A DNA stretch of 14,614 nucleotides from the NCBI GenBank assembly GCA_002479815.1, contig DLPA01000046.1:9319-23932 (forward strand), given 5' to 3'. This DNA is from a bacterium UBA7470. Lineage in GTDB: Bacteria; Pseudomonadota; Gammaproteobacteria; Burkholderiales; Burkholderiaceae_C. Below are positions 1 through 5,672 of this stretch, one piece after another. A program made the translations under genes and the position numbers. Position 1 is the stretch's first letter, and each line of letters begins with the position of its first letter. The notes under the pieces were generated by a model. The model saw only the letters and a list, made by a program, of their open reading frames with translations. It was not told the origin of the DNA and ran no database searches.

Positions 1-155
1 TCGCGGCGATTCGCGCCGTCCAGCACAAAGACGGGATAGATCAAATCATGCGCCGTGAGGCGATGCTCGCGCACCAAATTGCGGGTGAACGCATCCCGAC
101 GCAGACGACGCGGACGGGCAGCAGGGAAAGAGGGGAGGAAAGGTAGAGAGGTCAT
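1..155 (-). CDS. hemB: Porphobilinogen synthase (delta-aminolevulinic acid dehydratase), 5' part only
   Basis: The first 51 codons run off the left edge of the window. The translation begins MTSLPFLPSFPAARPRRLRR and continues through DAFTRNLVREHRL and DLIYPVFVLDGANRR. This matches the N-terminus of bacterial HemB, where the RPRRLRR and LIYPVFV blocks are conserved. HemB condenses two molecules of 5-aminolevulinate into porphobilinogen in the cytosol, an early step of haem synthesis. The catalytic lysines and metal site lie outside the window. The ATG at 153-155 directly precedes the conserved block; upstream there is only a weak GCGGGGC as a possible ribosome site. The gene lies 53 bp downstream of the inverted-repeat element at 209-440, so its promoter is either in that short gap, in the element, or further upstream. 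Confidence 0.9.
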   Translation of the reverse strand, partial: MTSLPFLPSFPAARPRRLRRDAFTRNLVREHRLTAHDLIYPVFVLDGANRR

Positions 156-208
156 GCCCCGCATTTTGACAAACTTCTGTTTTGGCTTGGGCATTCAGTA
201 TTGAATTA

Positions 209-440
209 ATAGCAAAAAAAGTGAGCTGCTTACGCAATTAAAACAGGTAATTCAGCTATTTTCATTCTTAACAAGGGGGGGTATTTTTCAAAAAATTGTC
301 CCTATATCATCTAAAACTCTTTTTTGAGCTGCGCGCAGACCAGTTGGAAGATTTTTTCTGATACTTTTGAGATTTTTTATATTAAAAAAATGGCTTTATG
401 CTTTATTTTGTTTGCATAAGCAGCTCATCTTTTTGGCTAT
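209..440. repeat. MITE-like inverted-repeat element, copy 1 (232 bp)
   Basis: The ends form inverted repeats: bases 209-242 and the reverse complement of 407-440 match at 28 of 34 positions, with the shared core TGAGCTGCT. The interior is AT-rich with no plausible gene. A second element with the same ends and exactly the same length lies at 5395-5626. Copy 1 is flanked by TA on both sides (207-208 and 441-442), which could be a target duplication but is too short to prove one. A partial copy of the end motif, TTTTTTGAGCTGC, lies inside at about 321-333, and a run of seven G lies near 275-281. I recall similar intergenic repeats with an AGCTGCTTGCGC-type core in Comamonadaceae, but have not checked this. 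The element could be mobilised in trans, or act as an RNA hairpin between the gene ending at 440 and hemB. Confidence 0.75.
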
Positions 441-2845
441 TATTTTTCTTGTAGATGCAGTTCAATCAAGCAAATGTGGTCGTCTGGCGCTTCTTCTACG
501 TCGGGTTGTTCCGTAAAGCCCAGGCGTTCGGCGAGGTGGCGCATGGCGGTATTGGTGCGCAGAACGGTGCCGATCAGGCGGCGTGTACCGCGCTGGCGCA
601 GGTGGGCAATGAGGGCCTGCATCAGTCTGCGACCAATGCCGCCGTGTTTTAAATCGCTGCGAACGATCACGCCGAATTCGGCGGTGTCGTTGTCGGGGTC
701 GATCATGGCCCGCGCCGTGCCTAGGGTCGCTTCAATGCCGTCTTCGATGACGGTGGCAATCAAGGCCATCTCACGCGCGTAGTCGATTTGTGTCAGGCGA
801 GCCAATTCGCTGTGGTCGATGGTGCGGCGGCTGTGGAAAAGTCGCATACGGATGTCTTCAGGGCTGAGACGACACAGAAAGGCCAGGTGCTGTGCCTCGT
901 CCTCGGGCCGTATGGGACGCAAGGTGAGCGTTTGACCGTGCCAGTCTTGGGTCTGCACCAACGCATCGGGGTAGGGCTGAATGGCAAACCGGGTCATCCC
1001 CGGGGGCTTGGTCGCACCCAGGCAGGGGCGCAGACTGAGGTGCGCCTGAGACACGCTCCATGTCTGTTCGTGCACGCTCAGCCACAGATCGGCTGCGTCG
1101 CACAGCGGTACGTCCAGCAAAAATTGCGACAAAGCGGCCCATGCCTGCGCCAGGCGTGTGGCGTTTGATGGCTCCAGCTGCAAAGGGGCCAAAGCGGTGG
1201 CAGCCAGGGCGGTGTTCAAAGGGGGCAAGGCCAAGGCGTAACGCGCTTGTGTGACATCGTCCATCCCCCAGCAACTCAAACCCAAGATGGGGCCGAAGAT
1301 GGCATCTGTGCGAACGTGGAGGGCGATACGGCGTGATGACGTGTCTGGCGGTCCCGCCGCCACCGTCCAACCTGCGGTCTGCAACAGGGCCAAGGCCATC
1401 TCACCCTCGACCACTGCGGGGTGTGCTTCTTCTGGGTCTGTGGGTGCAGGCAAGCAAGCTGCGAGTTGTTGGTGCAGGGTTTGTGTATCGCACACATGGT
1501 GTGCGTGGTACGCAGGGGTTTGCAACAGTTGTTGTTGGTGACGGCGGTGGGCGTGCAGCAGGTGCCAAGCGCGTAAGGCCGCTTCAGGGGTCGGAAAATC
1601 AGGAATGCCCGCCTCCCGCCACTGGCGGCGTGCCTGCGCGACACTGGCCTCGCCCAGCCAGCACCCCCACACACGCAAGGGCTGGGTGCGCACCCAAGGC
1701 AATAAATGTGCGGCCAGTGCAGTGGTGGCAGCTTCGTCCATCAAAGGCGCATACAGCCAGAGCACGATGGTGCTGGGGTCGGCTTGCAGTTCGGTGTGCA
1801 AAGCCGTCGTGATCGCGTCCACCGAGGCATCATCGGGCAAGACCACAGCCTGTGCGGGTACATTGGCATGTGCAGCGGCCTGACAAGCCAAGGCTGCCAA
1901 ACCTTCGCTGCTGGTCAGTACGCACAGGCTTTGCGCGGGTGTGTCGCGGCAGCGGGCCAAAATTTCAGCCGCCAACAGCAAATCGGGCAAAGTGGGCACG
2001 CGCAACATCCCTGCGCGGGCCACAGCGGCGTCAAACACAGCGTCCACCGGAAAAGGCTGCGTCCATGCGGGCGGTCCGACCAAGCGGCTGGCCATTGGTG
2101 TGGAGCCGGGTTTGACCACGATGACGGGTTTATTGCGCGATGCCGCACGGCTGGCAGATAGAAATTTGCGCGCTTCTTCGGGTTGCTCCATATAGACCAA
2201 GATCGCACGGGTGCGTGAGTCGCTGCCCAAATGATCCAGCCAGTCGGACAAATCCACATCGGCCCGCTCGCCCAACATCACCACTTGTGAAAAGCCGATG
2301 CCACGCGCGCTGGCCCAATCCAGCATGGCGGTCGCCAAGGCGCTGGACTGAGACAGCAAGGCCAGCTCACCGGGCAACGCGCCTAAGGGAGCCAAGCTGG
2401 CGTTCAGACCCAAATGCGGCACGATGAGACCGCTGCGGTTGGGGCCGAGCACACGCACGCGATGGCGTTGACCTGCATCCAACATGGCTTGACGCTGTTT
2501 GGCACTCATGCCTTGGCTCAATACCAAGACGGTGCGTGTGCCCATACGGGCCAACTCCGCCACCACGTCTGCCACCGCTGCGGGCGGGGTGGCGACGACG
2601 GCCAACTCAGGCGCTGCGGGCAGCTGGCGCAGTTTGTGAAACACCCGCACCCCGTCCAGCTCATCGTGGTGCGGATTGACGGGCCATAACACGCCCTCAA
2701 AAGAGCGGTACGAGCCATCCGCACACCGACAGCCTCGCCGCAACGCACGCCAAATGCGCTGTCCCAAGCGCCCTTCATGCGGCGACGCACCAACGACCGC
2801 AATCGAGTGGGGGGCAGAAAAAGTATCCAAGTGACGAATGCTCAT
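440..2845 (-). CDS. Pat-like protein acyltransferase: CoA-binding/acyl-CoA-synthetase-like region fused to GNAT
   Basis: This 801-residue protein has the layout of Pat/PatZ-type lysine acetyltransferases. Residues 9-135 form a CoA-binding Rossmann domain (SIAVVGASP). Residues 150-290 resemble the succinyl-CoA-ligase domain (LLSQSSALA, VVMLGERADVDLSDWL). About 480-635 looks like a remnant of an ATP-grasp domain (IFGPILGLSCWG). Residues 638-801 are GNAT, with LRPIRPEDE, RLSPEDIRMRLF, LTQIDY, AEFGVIVRSDL and the acetyl-CoA loop KHGGIGRR. Relatives acetylate enzymes such as acetyl-CoA synthetase; the target here is not known. The protein is shorter than the roughly 880-900 residues of typical Pat, mostly in the ATP-grasp part. 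AAGGG stands about 10 bp before the chosen ATG. The gene follows the terC-family gene by about 100 bp on the same strand. Its TAA stop overlaps the last base of the repeat element. Confidence 0.85.
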   Translation of the reverse strand: MSIRHLDTFSAPHSIAVVGASPHEGRLGQRIWRALRRGCRCADGSYRSFEGVLWPVNPHHDELDGVRVFHKLRQLPAAPELAVVATPPAAVADVVAELARMGTRTVLVLSQGMSAKQRQAMLDAGQRHRVRVLGPNRSGLIVPHLGLNASLAPLGALPGELALLSQSSALATAMLDWASARGIGFSQVVMLGERADVDLSDWLDHLGSDSRTRAILVYMEQPEEARKFLSASRAASRNKPVIVVKPGSTPMASRLVGPPAWTQPFPVDAVFDAAVARAGMLRVPTLPDLLLAAEILARCRDTPAQSLCVLTSSEGLAALACQAAAHANVPAQAVVLPDDASVDAITTALHTELQADPSTIVLWLYAPLMDEAATTALAAHLLPWVRTQPLRVWGCWLGEASVAQARRQWREAGIPDFPTPEAALRAWHLLHAHRRHQQQLLQTPAYHAHHVCDTQTLHQQLAACLPAPTDPEEAHPAVVEGEMALALLQTAGWTVAAGPPDTSSRRIALHVRTDAIFGPILGLSCWGMDDVTQARYALALPPLNTALAATALAPLQLEPSNATRLAQAWAALSQFLLDVPLCDAADLWLSVHEQTWSVSQAHLSLRPCLGATKPPGMTRFAIQPYPDALVQTQDWHGQTLTLRPIRPEDEAQHLAFLCRLSPEDIRMRLFHSRRTIDHSELARLTQIDYAREMALIATVIEDGIEATLGTARAMIDPDNDTAEFGVIVRSDLKHGGIGRRLMQALIAHLRQRGTRRLIGTVLRTNTAMRHLAERLGFTEQPDVEEAPDDHICLIELHLQEK

Positions 2846-2900
2846 ACCGATATGCCCTTGTTCAATCCAACCAAACCGACGCAGAGCATACGATGCAGCG

Positions 2901-2939
2901 GGCTCTAATCGCCCCTCACTGAATGACGATTAGGGAGCC
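2901..2939 (-). terminator. Inverted repeat downstream of the terC-family gene, possible terminator without a T-run
   Basis: On the minus strand GGCTC and TAATCG, separated by a CC bulge, pair with CGATTA and GAGCC across a 15-nt loop. This gives an 11-bp stem starting 7 bp after the terC-family stop codon. No run of T follows on the minus strand, so a Rho-independent terminator is not secure. It may equally stabilise the mRNA 3' end or partly reduce read-through into the Pat-like gene. Confidence 0.4.
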
Positions 2940-2946
2940 GCCTCAG

Positions 2947-3726
2947 TCATTGGGGGTTTGGCGTTTGTTTGGCTGCGGCTTTGGCCAGGCGTTTTTTCCG
3001 TGAACGGATGTTGAGAAACTCCACCACCAGCGAGAAGCTCATGGCTGCGTAGATATAGGCTTTGGGGACGTGAACCTCAAACGCCTCGGCAGTCAACGCC
3101 ATGCCCACCATCACCAAGAAGGCCAAGGCCAGCACTTTGACCGAAGGGTGGGCATCGACAAAATCACCAATGGGTTTGGCTGCAAACAGCATCACGCCGA
3201 CAGAGGCAATCACTGCCGCCATCATCACGGACAAGTTGTCCACCATCCCAACAGCGGTGATGACCGAATCCAGCGAGAACACAATATCAATCACTCCAAT
3301 TTGGCCGATCGTGCCCCAAAAGAGCCGATTGCCAGCTTGTTTGGCTGCCACACCATCGGTATTGACGGCTTCGGGGAGGCCGTCTTCCTCGCGGGCTTCG
3401 ACCTCGACAAAAATTTCATGCGAAGCTTTCCACAACAAAAATGCACCGCCCAAAAACAGCACGATGTCGCGCCCGCTGATGCCTTGCCCGAACACATGGA
3501 ACAGGTTTTCTTTCAATCCCATAATCCAGCTCAACGAAAAGAGCAAGGCCAGCCGCGACACCATGGCAAAGCCCAGCCCCAAGCGACGCGCCAAATCGCG
3601 CTTTTCGGGCGGCAAGCGCCCCACCAAAATCGAAATAAAGATGATGTTGTCGATGCCCAGCACAATTTCCAGTGCCGTCAGCATGGCAAATGCAATCCAG
3701 AGATTCGGGTCTAGTAAAAAGTCCAT
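2947..3726 (-). CDS. TerC-family integral membrane protein
   Basis: This 259-residue protein has about seven hydrophobic segments. It carries the two acidic signatures of the TerC family: E20-IVLGIDNIIF in the first membrane segment and D147-IVFSLDSVITAVG in a later one. Between them is a charged cytoplasmic loop (residues 104-130). TerC relatives are inner-membrane proteins implicated in metal-ion handling, Mn2+ export in Alx/MeeF-type members, and tellurite resistance in plasmid ter operons. The lack of other ter genes argues for a housekeeping metal role rather than tellurite resistance. I chose the ATG at 3724-3726 because AAGGAG lies 10 bp upstream and MDFLLDPNLW is the family-like N-terminus. 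An in-frame codon 57 bp further upstream would add a non-family extension across this ribosome site. The leader contains a hairpin with a T-run at 3854-3907. Confidence 0.88.
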   Translation of the reverse strand: MDFLLDPNLWIAFAMLTALEIVLGIDNIIFISILVGRLPPEKRDLARRLGLGFAMVSRLALLFSLSWIMGLKENLFHVFGQGISGRDIVLFLGGAFLLWKASHEIFVEVEAREEDGLPEAVNTDGVAAKQAGNRLFWGTIGQIGVIDIVFSLDSVITAVGMVDNLSVMMAAVIASVGVMLFAAKPIGDFVDAHPSVKVLALAFLVMVGMALTAEAFEVHVPKAYIYAAMSFSLVVEFLNIRSRKKRLAKAAAKQTPNPQ

Positions 3727-3853
3727 GAAATGACTGCTCCTTAATGTAAAAATTAGAAAAAAGTTTTTCAGTTTAAAAATCAACGACTGGCAAATCCTTC
3801 GTCTATTTCAGAAGATTTGTATGAGTTCGCCTTAGGATTCATTGACCGTCGAG

Positions 3854-3907
3854 AAAAACGAAGCGTGGCTCTGGCTTTTTGGAACGAATGCGCGCCCACA
3901 CGCTTCG
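3854..3907 (-). terminator. Terminator-like hairpin in the leader region of the terC-family gene
   Basis: On the minus strand CGAAGCGTG (3907-3859 direction) pairs perfectly over 9 bp with CACGCTTCG across a 31-nt loop and is followed at once by TTTTT. It lies about 128 bp upstream of the terC-family start, with no gene upstream on this strand that it could terminate. A competing stem (GCCC with GGGC, 3894-3897 and 3907-3910) overlaps its 5' arm, so alternative folds are possible. I do not see the conserved core of the yybP-ykoY manganese riboswitch known from other terC-type leaders. The long loop makes a chance or weak terminator possible. Confidence 0.35.
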
Positions 3908-3922
3908 GGCTTAGAGCGACAA

Positions 3923-3951
3923 TTCAGGCACTAGGCGCTGGGGTGTATGAA
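3923..3951 (+). promoter_or_regulatory. Candidate sigma-70-type promoter for the small membrane-protein gene
   Basis: TTCAGG (3923-3928) and TATGAA (3946-3951) are separated by 17 bp. The -10 matches the consensus at four of six positions; the -35 is weak. A start about 7 bp downstream would leave a leader of roughly 30 nt before the GTG at 3989, with the ribosome site in between. The call rests only on this spacing. Confidence 0.3.
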
Positions 3952-3974
3952 CGGGCGTTCGTACCGATGGTGTC

Positions 3975-3980
3975 AAGGAG
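3975..3980 (+). promoter_or_regulatory. Ribosome binding site that decides the GTG start
   Basis: AAGGAG lies 8 bp before GTG at 3989-3991. No comparable site precedes the ATG at 3947 in the same frame, which also falls inside the candidate -10 box. Confidence 0.65.
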
Positions 3981-3988
3981 TGTGCAAA

Positions 3989-4309
3989 GTGGCTGCGTTC
4001 TTACGGGGCTTGTTGATGTGGATGCTGGGCTTGTGTGTGCTGGTGGGCGTGTTTGCGCTGCTGGTGTTTGGCTGGCTGGGGCTGAGTTTGCGGCGTTTGC
4101 TGCGTTGGATGCGTGGCCAACCACAACCCGTGTCCGAGTGGCAAGCGCTGCGCAACGCTGCCGCCACGGCTGTTTGGCAGCGGTACAAAAGCCGTCGTGA
4201 ACAAGGCCGTGCGCCGGCTCGCGCTTCAGGCGCAGATGTGGTGGATGTGGACTTTCGGGAAGCCCCACGTTCAGCTCAAACACCAGAAGTGGGTCGCCTG
4301 CCGTCCTGA
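3989..4309 (+). CDS. Small single-pass membrane protein of unknown function, GTG start
   Basis: The 106-residue product starts at GTG with AAGGAG 8 bp upstream. It has one strong hydrophobic stretch (about residues 8-34, WMLGLCVLVGVFALLVFGWL) followed by a basic segment (RRLLRWMRG), so an N-out, C-in anchor is likely. The soluble tail contains WQRYKSRREQG and near its end GADVVDVDFREAP. I recall that a DVVDVEARE-like tail recurs in small Burkholderiales proteins of this type, but no function is known to me. The gene is divergent from the terC-family gene and converges on ppk2, so it is likely transcribed alone. An ATG start at 3947 would add 14 residues and lacks a ribosome site. Confidence 0.65.
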   Translation: MAAFLRGLLMWMLGLCVLVGVFALLVFGWLGLSLRRLLRWMRGQPQPVSEWQALRNAAATAVWQRYKSRREQGRAPARASGADVVDVDFREAPRSAQTPEVGRLPS

Positions 4310-4330
4310 GCAGCGTGCGCTTCGCTTGTC

Positions 4331-4385
4331 AGGGGGAAGGTGATGGTGGCGGCCCATGCAGCCATCACCGCTGTTGAGGCCCCCT
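4331..4385. terminator. Hairpin between convergent genes, probable bidirectional terminator
   Basis: GGTGATGG (4339-4346) pairs perfectly with CCATCACC (4362-4369). An outer AGGGGG (4331-4336) can pair with CCCCCT (4380-4385), giving a nested stem that just reaches the ppk2 stop codon. The small membrane-protein gene ends at 4309 and ppk2 ends at 4385, so both would use it. There is no T-run in either direction, so efficiency is uncertain. Confidence 0.5.
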
Positions 4386-5296
4386 CAATACCGATCTGGC
4401 ACCATCATGTGCGCGGGGACAGCTTGGCGCACGTAGTCTTCGTGGCGCTCACGCTCCGGTAGGGTCACGCCGGGGCGTTGAATTTCCACATAAGGCATCT
4501 GGTCTAGCAAGTGCGCGATGCAGTTGAGACGGGCCTTCTTCTTGTCGTTGGCTTGTACCACCCACCAAGGAGATTCAGGAATGTGGGTGCGCTCCAGCAT
4601 CACTTCTTTGGCCTTGGTGTACAGCTCCCAGCGGCGGCGCGATTCCAAATCCATCGGGCTGAGTTTCCACTGCTTCAGCGGGTCGTGAATCCGTGCCAAA
4701 AAGCGCAGATGCTGTTCTTCGTCTGAAATGCTGAACCAGTATTTGATCAGTTGGATGCCCGAGCGCACCAACATTTTTTCAAATTCGGGCACGGTGCGGA
4801 AAAATTCCTCGTATTGCTCGTCGTCACAAAAGCCCATCACTTTTTCTACGCCGGCGCGGTTGTACCAACTGCGGTCAAACAAGACGATTTCGCCGCCTGC
4901 GGGCAAGTGGGTCACGTAACGCTGGAAATACCATTGCGTGCGCTCGCGGTCGTTGGGTGCAGGGAGAGCGACCACGCGGCACACGCGCGGGTTCAGGCGT
5001 TGGGTGATGCGTTTGATGACGCTGCCCTTGCCTGCTGCGTCGCGCCCTTCAAACAAAATCACCACTTTGTGCCCGGTGGCCACCACCCAGTCTTGCAGTT
5101 TGACCAACTCGCCTTGCAGACGAAACAACTCTTTGAAATAGGTACGACGGTCTTCGCGCAACAGGGCTTGGGCAGCAGGGTTGGGGTGGCTCAGCTCATC
5201 GACAAACTGGTCTTCAATCTCCAACTCCAGCTCTTCATCGTAGCCATCGGTCAAATCGTTGTGGATGCGACGCATCAATGACTCATTCGGATTCAT
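4385..5296 (-). CDS. ppk2: Polyphosphate kinase 2, class I type
   Basis: PPK2 transfers phosphate between inorganic polyphosphate and nucleotides, and class I members mainly make NTP from NDP in the cytosol. The 303-residue protein matches the class I single-domain form throughout. It has YFKELFRLQGELVKLQDW before the core, the Walker A loop GRDAAGKG at 84-91, NPRVCRVVALPAP, the lid region with WYFQRYVTHLPAGGE, the Walker B segment LFDRSWYNRAGVEKVMGF at 139-156, and DPLKQWKLSPMDL at 205-217. All key motifs are intact. The acidic N-terminus (DEELELEIED) is not part of the catalytic core. The ribosome site is weak (GGG about 7 bp before ATG); the downstream Met8 is an alternative start. The gene stands alone, with a Pho box and -10 just upstream, which predicts induction under phosphate starvation. 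Confidence 0.93.
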   Translation of the reverse strand: MNPNESLMRRIHNDLTDGYDEELELEIEDQFVDELSHPNPAAQALLREDRRTYFKELFRLQGELVKLQDWVVATGHKVVILFEGRDAAGKGSVIKRITQRLNPRVCRVVALPAPNDRERTQWYFQRYVTHLPAGGEIVLFDRSWYNRAGVEKVMGFCDDEQYEEFFRTVPEFEKMLVRSGIQLIKYWFSISDEEQHLRFLARIHDPLKQWKLSPMDLESRRRWELYTKAKEVMLERTHIPESPWWVVQANDKKKARLNCIAHLLDQMPYVEIQRPGVTLPERERHEDYVRQAVPAHMMVPDRY

Positions 5297-5340
5297 AAGT
5301 GCCCTGCTTTTACGAACAACACAACAAAACTAAAACGAGC

Positions 5341-5346
5341 ACTCTA
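5341..5346 (-). promoter_or_regulatory. Candidate -10 box of the PhoB-type ppk2 promoter
   Basis: TAGAGT (minus strand) matches TATAAT at four of six positions. It lies exactly 10 bp after the last Pho-box unit, the spacing seen in the E. coli phoA promoter as I recall it. No good -35 hexamer is needed in PhoB-activated promoters. A transcript starting about 7 bp downstream would have a leader of roughly 40 nt. Confidence 0.6.
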
Positions 5347-5356
5347 GATGCGTGAT

Positions 5357-5385
5357 ATGACACGCGTATGACAATGAATTGACAA
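5357..5385 (-). promoter_or_regulatory. Pho box: three 11-bp PhoB-binding units upstream of ppk2
   Basis: On the minus strand the units are TTGTCAA (5385-5379), TTGTCAT (5374-5368) and GTGTCAT (5363-5357), each separated by exactly 4 bp. The known Pho box is a direct repeat of CTGTCAT-like 7-mers with 4-bp spacers, an 11-bp period, bound by phosphorylated PhoB. Here three consecutive units keep GTCA and the period. The -10 at 5341-5346 follows at the expected distance. The box lies between the repeat element (ending at 5395) and ppk2. PhoB itself is not encoded in the window. Confidence 0.8.
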
Positions 5386-5394
5386 TCAAAATCA

Positions 5395-5626
5395 ATAGTA
5401 AAAAAAGTGAGCTGCTCACGCAATAAAATAAAAGACTTTGGCTTATTTAATCATCAAAAAAAGTCCGTTTTACATCAGGAATAAGCCCTCTACTCGTTCT
5501 AAAGGCTATTTCATGTGATTTTTTGACGCTTGAAAAGCTTTTTTCTCAAAAAATAACCTCTTTTTAAAGATCAAATAGCCTATAAGTCTTATTTTAATTG
5601 CGTAAGCAGCTCATATTTTTTACTAT
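5395..5626. repeat. MITE-like inverted-repeat element, copy 2 (232 bp)
   Basis: Bases 5395-5428 and the reverse complement of 5593-5626 match at 30 of 34 positions. The similarity continues more weakly inward (GGCTTATTT against GGCTATTTG), so most of the element could fold into one long imperfect hairpin. Length and end sequence equal those of copy 1. When copy 2 is reversed, its subterminal GCTATTT lies at nearly the same offset as in copy 1, so the two are probably in opposite orientation. There is no clear target duplication here. No gene is credible inside; open frames that start at TTG in the end repeat are by-products. It fills the space between the GMC oxidoreductase stop (5673) and the Pho box of ppk2. 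Confidence 0.75.
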
Positions 5627-5672
5627 CTTTTTTACCAAGCCTGATGGCGTCAGCACACCAGGAGGAGGGCGC

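Noticed and set aside
46..237. Open frame starting in the end repeat of element 1 (minus strand, begins MRKQL)
   Set aside because: It starts at a TTG inside the inverted repeat and runs into hemB in another frame; hemB in the true frame explains the coding signal.
275..281. Run of seven G as a phase-variation tract
   Set aside because: It is inside the non-coding repeat element and not placed in a promoter spacer or reading frame that I can identify.
3070..3714. Long plus-strand frames antisense to the TerC-family gene
   Set aside because: They mirror the real gene; the products are rich in His, Gln and Pro with no domain, and have no ribosome site.
3727..3783. Longer start of the TerC-family protein
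   Set aside because: It would add 19 residues that do not resemble the family and would bury the AAGGAG site that serves the ATG at 3724-3726.
3727..3988. yybP-ykoY manganese riboswitch before the terC-family gene
   Set aside because: Looked for because this class often precedes terC-type genes, but its conserved core is not visible by eye on the minus strand.
3817..4200. Plus-strand open frame overlapping the small membrane-protein gene
   Set aside because: No ribosome site and no recognisable features; the overlapping frame from GTG 3989 has a good ribosome site and a clear membrane segment.
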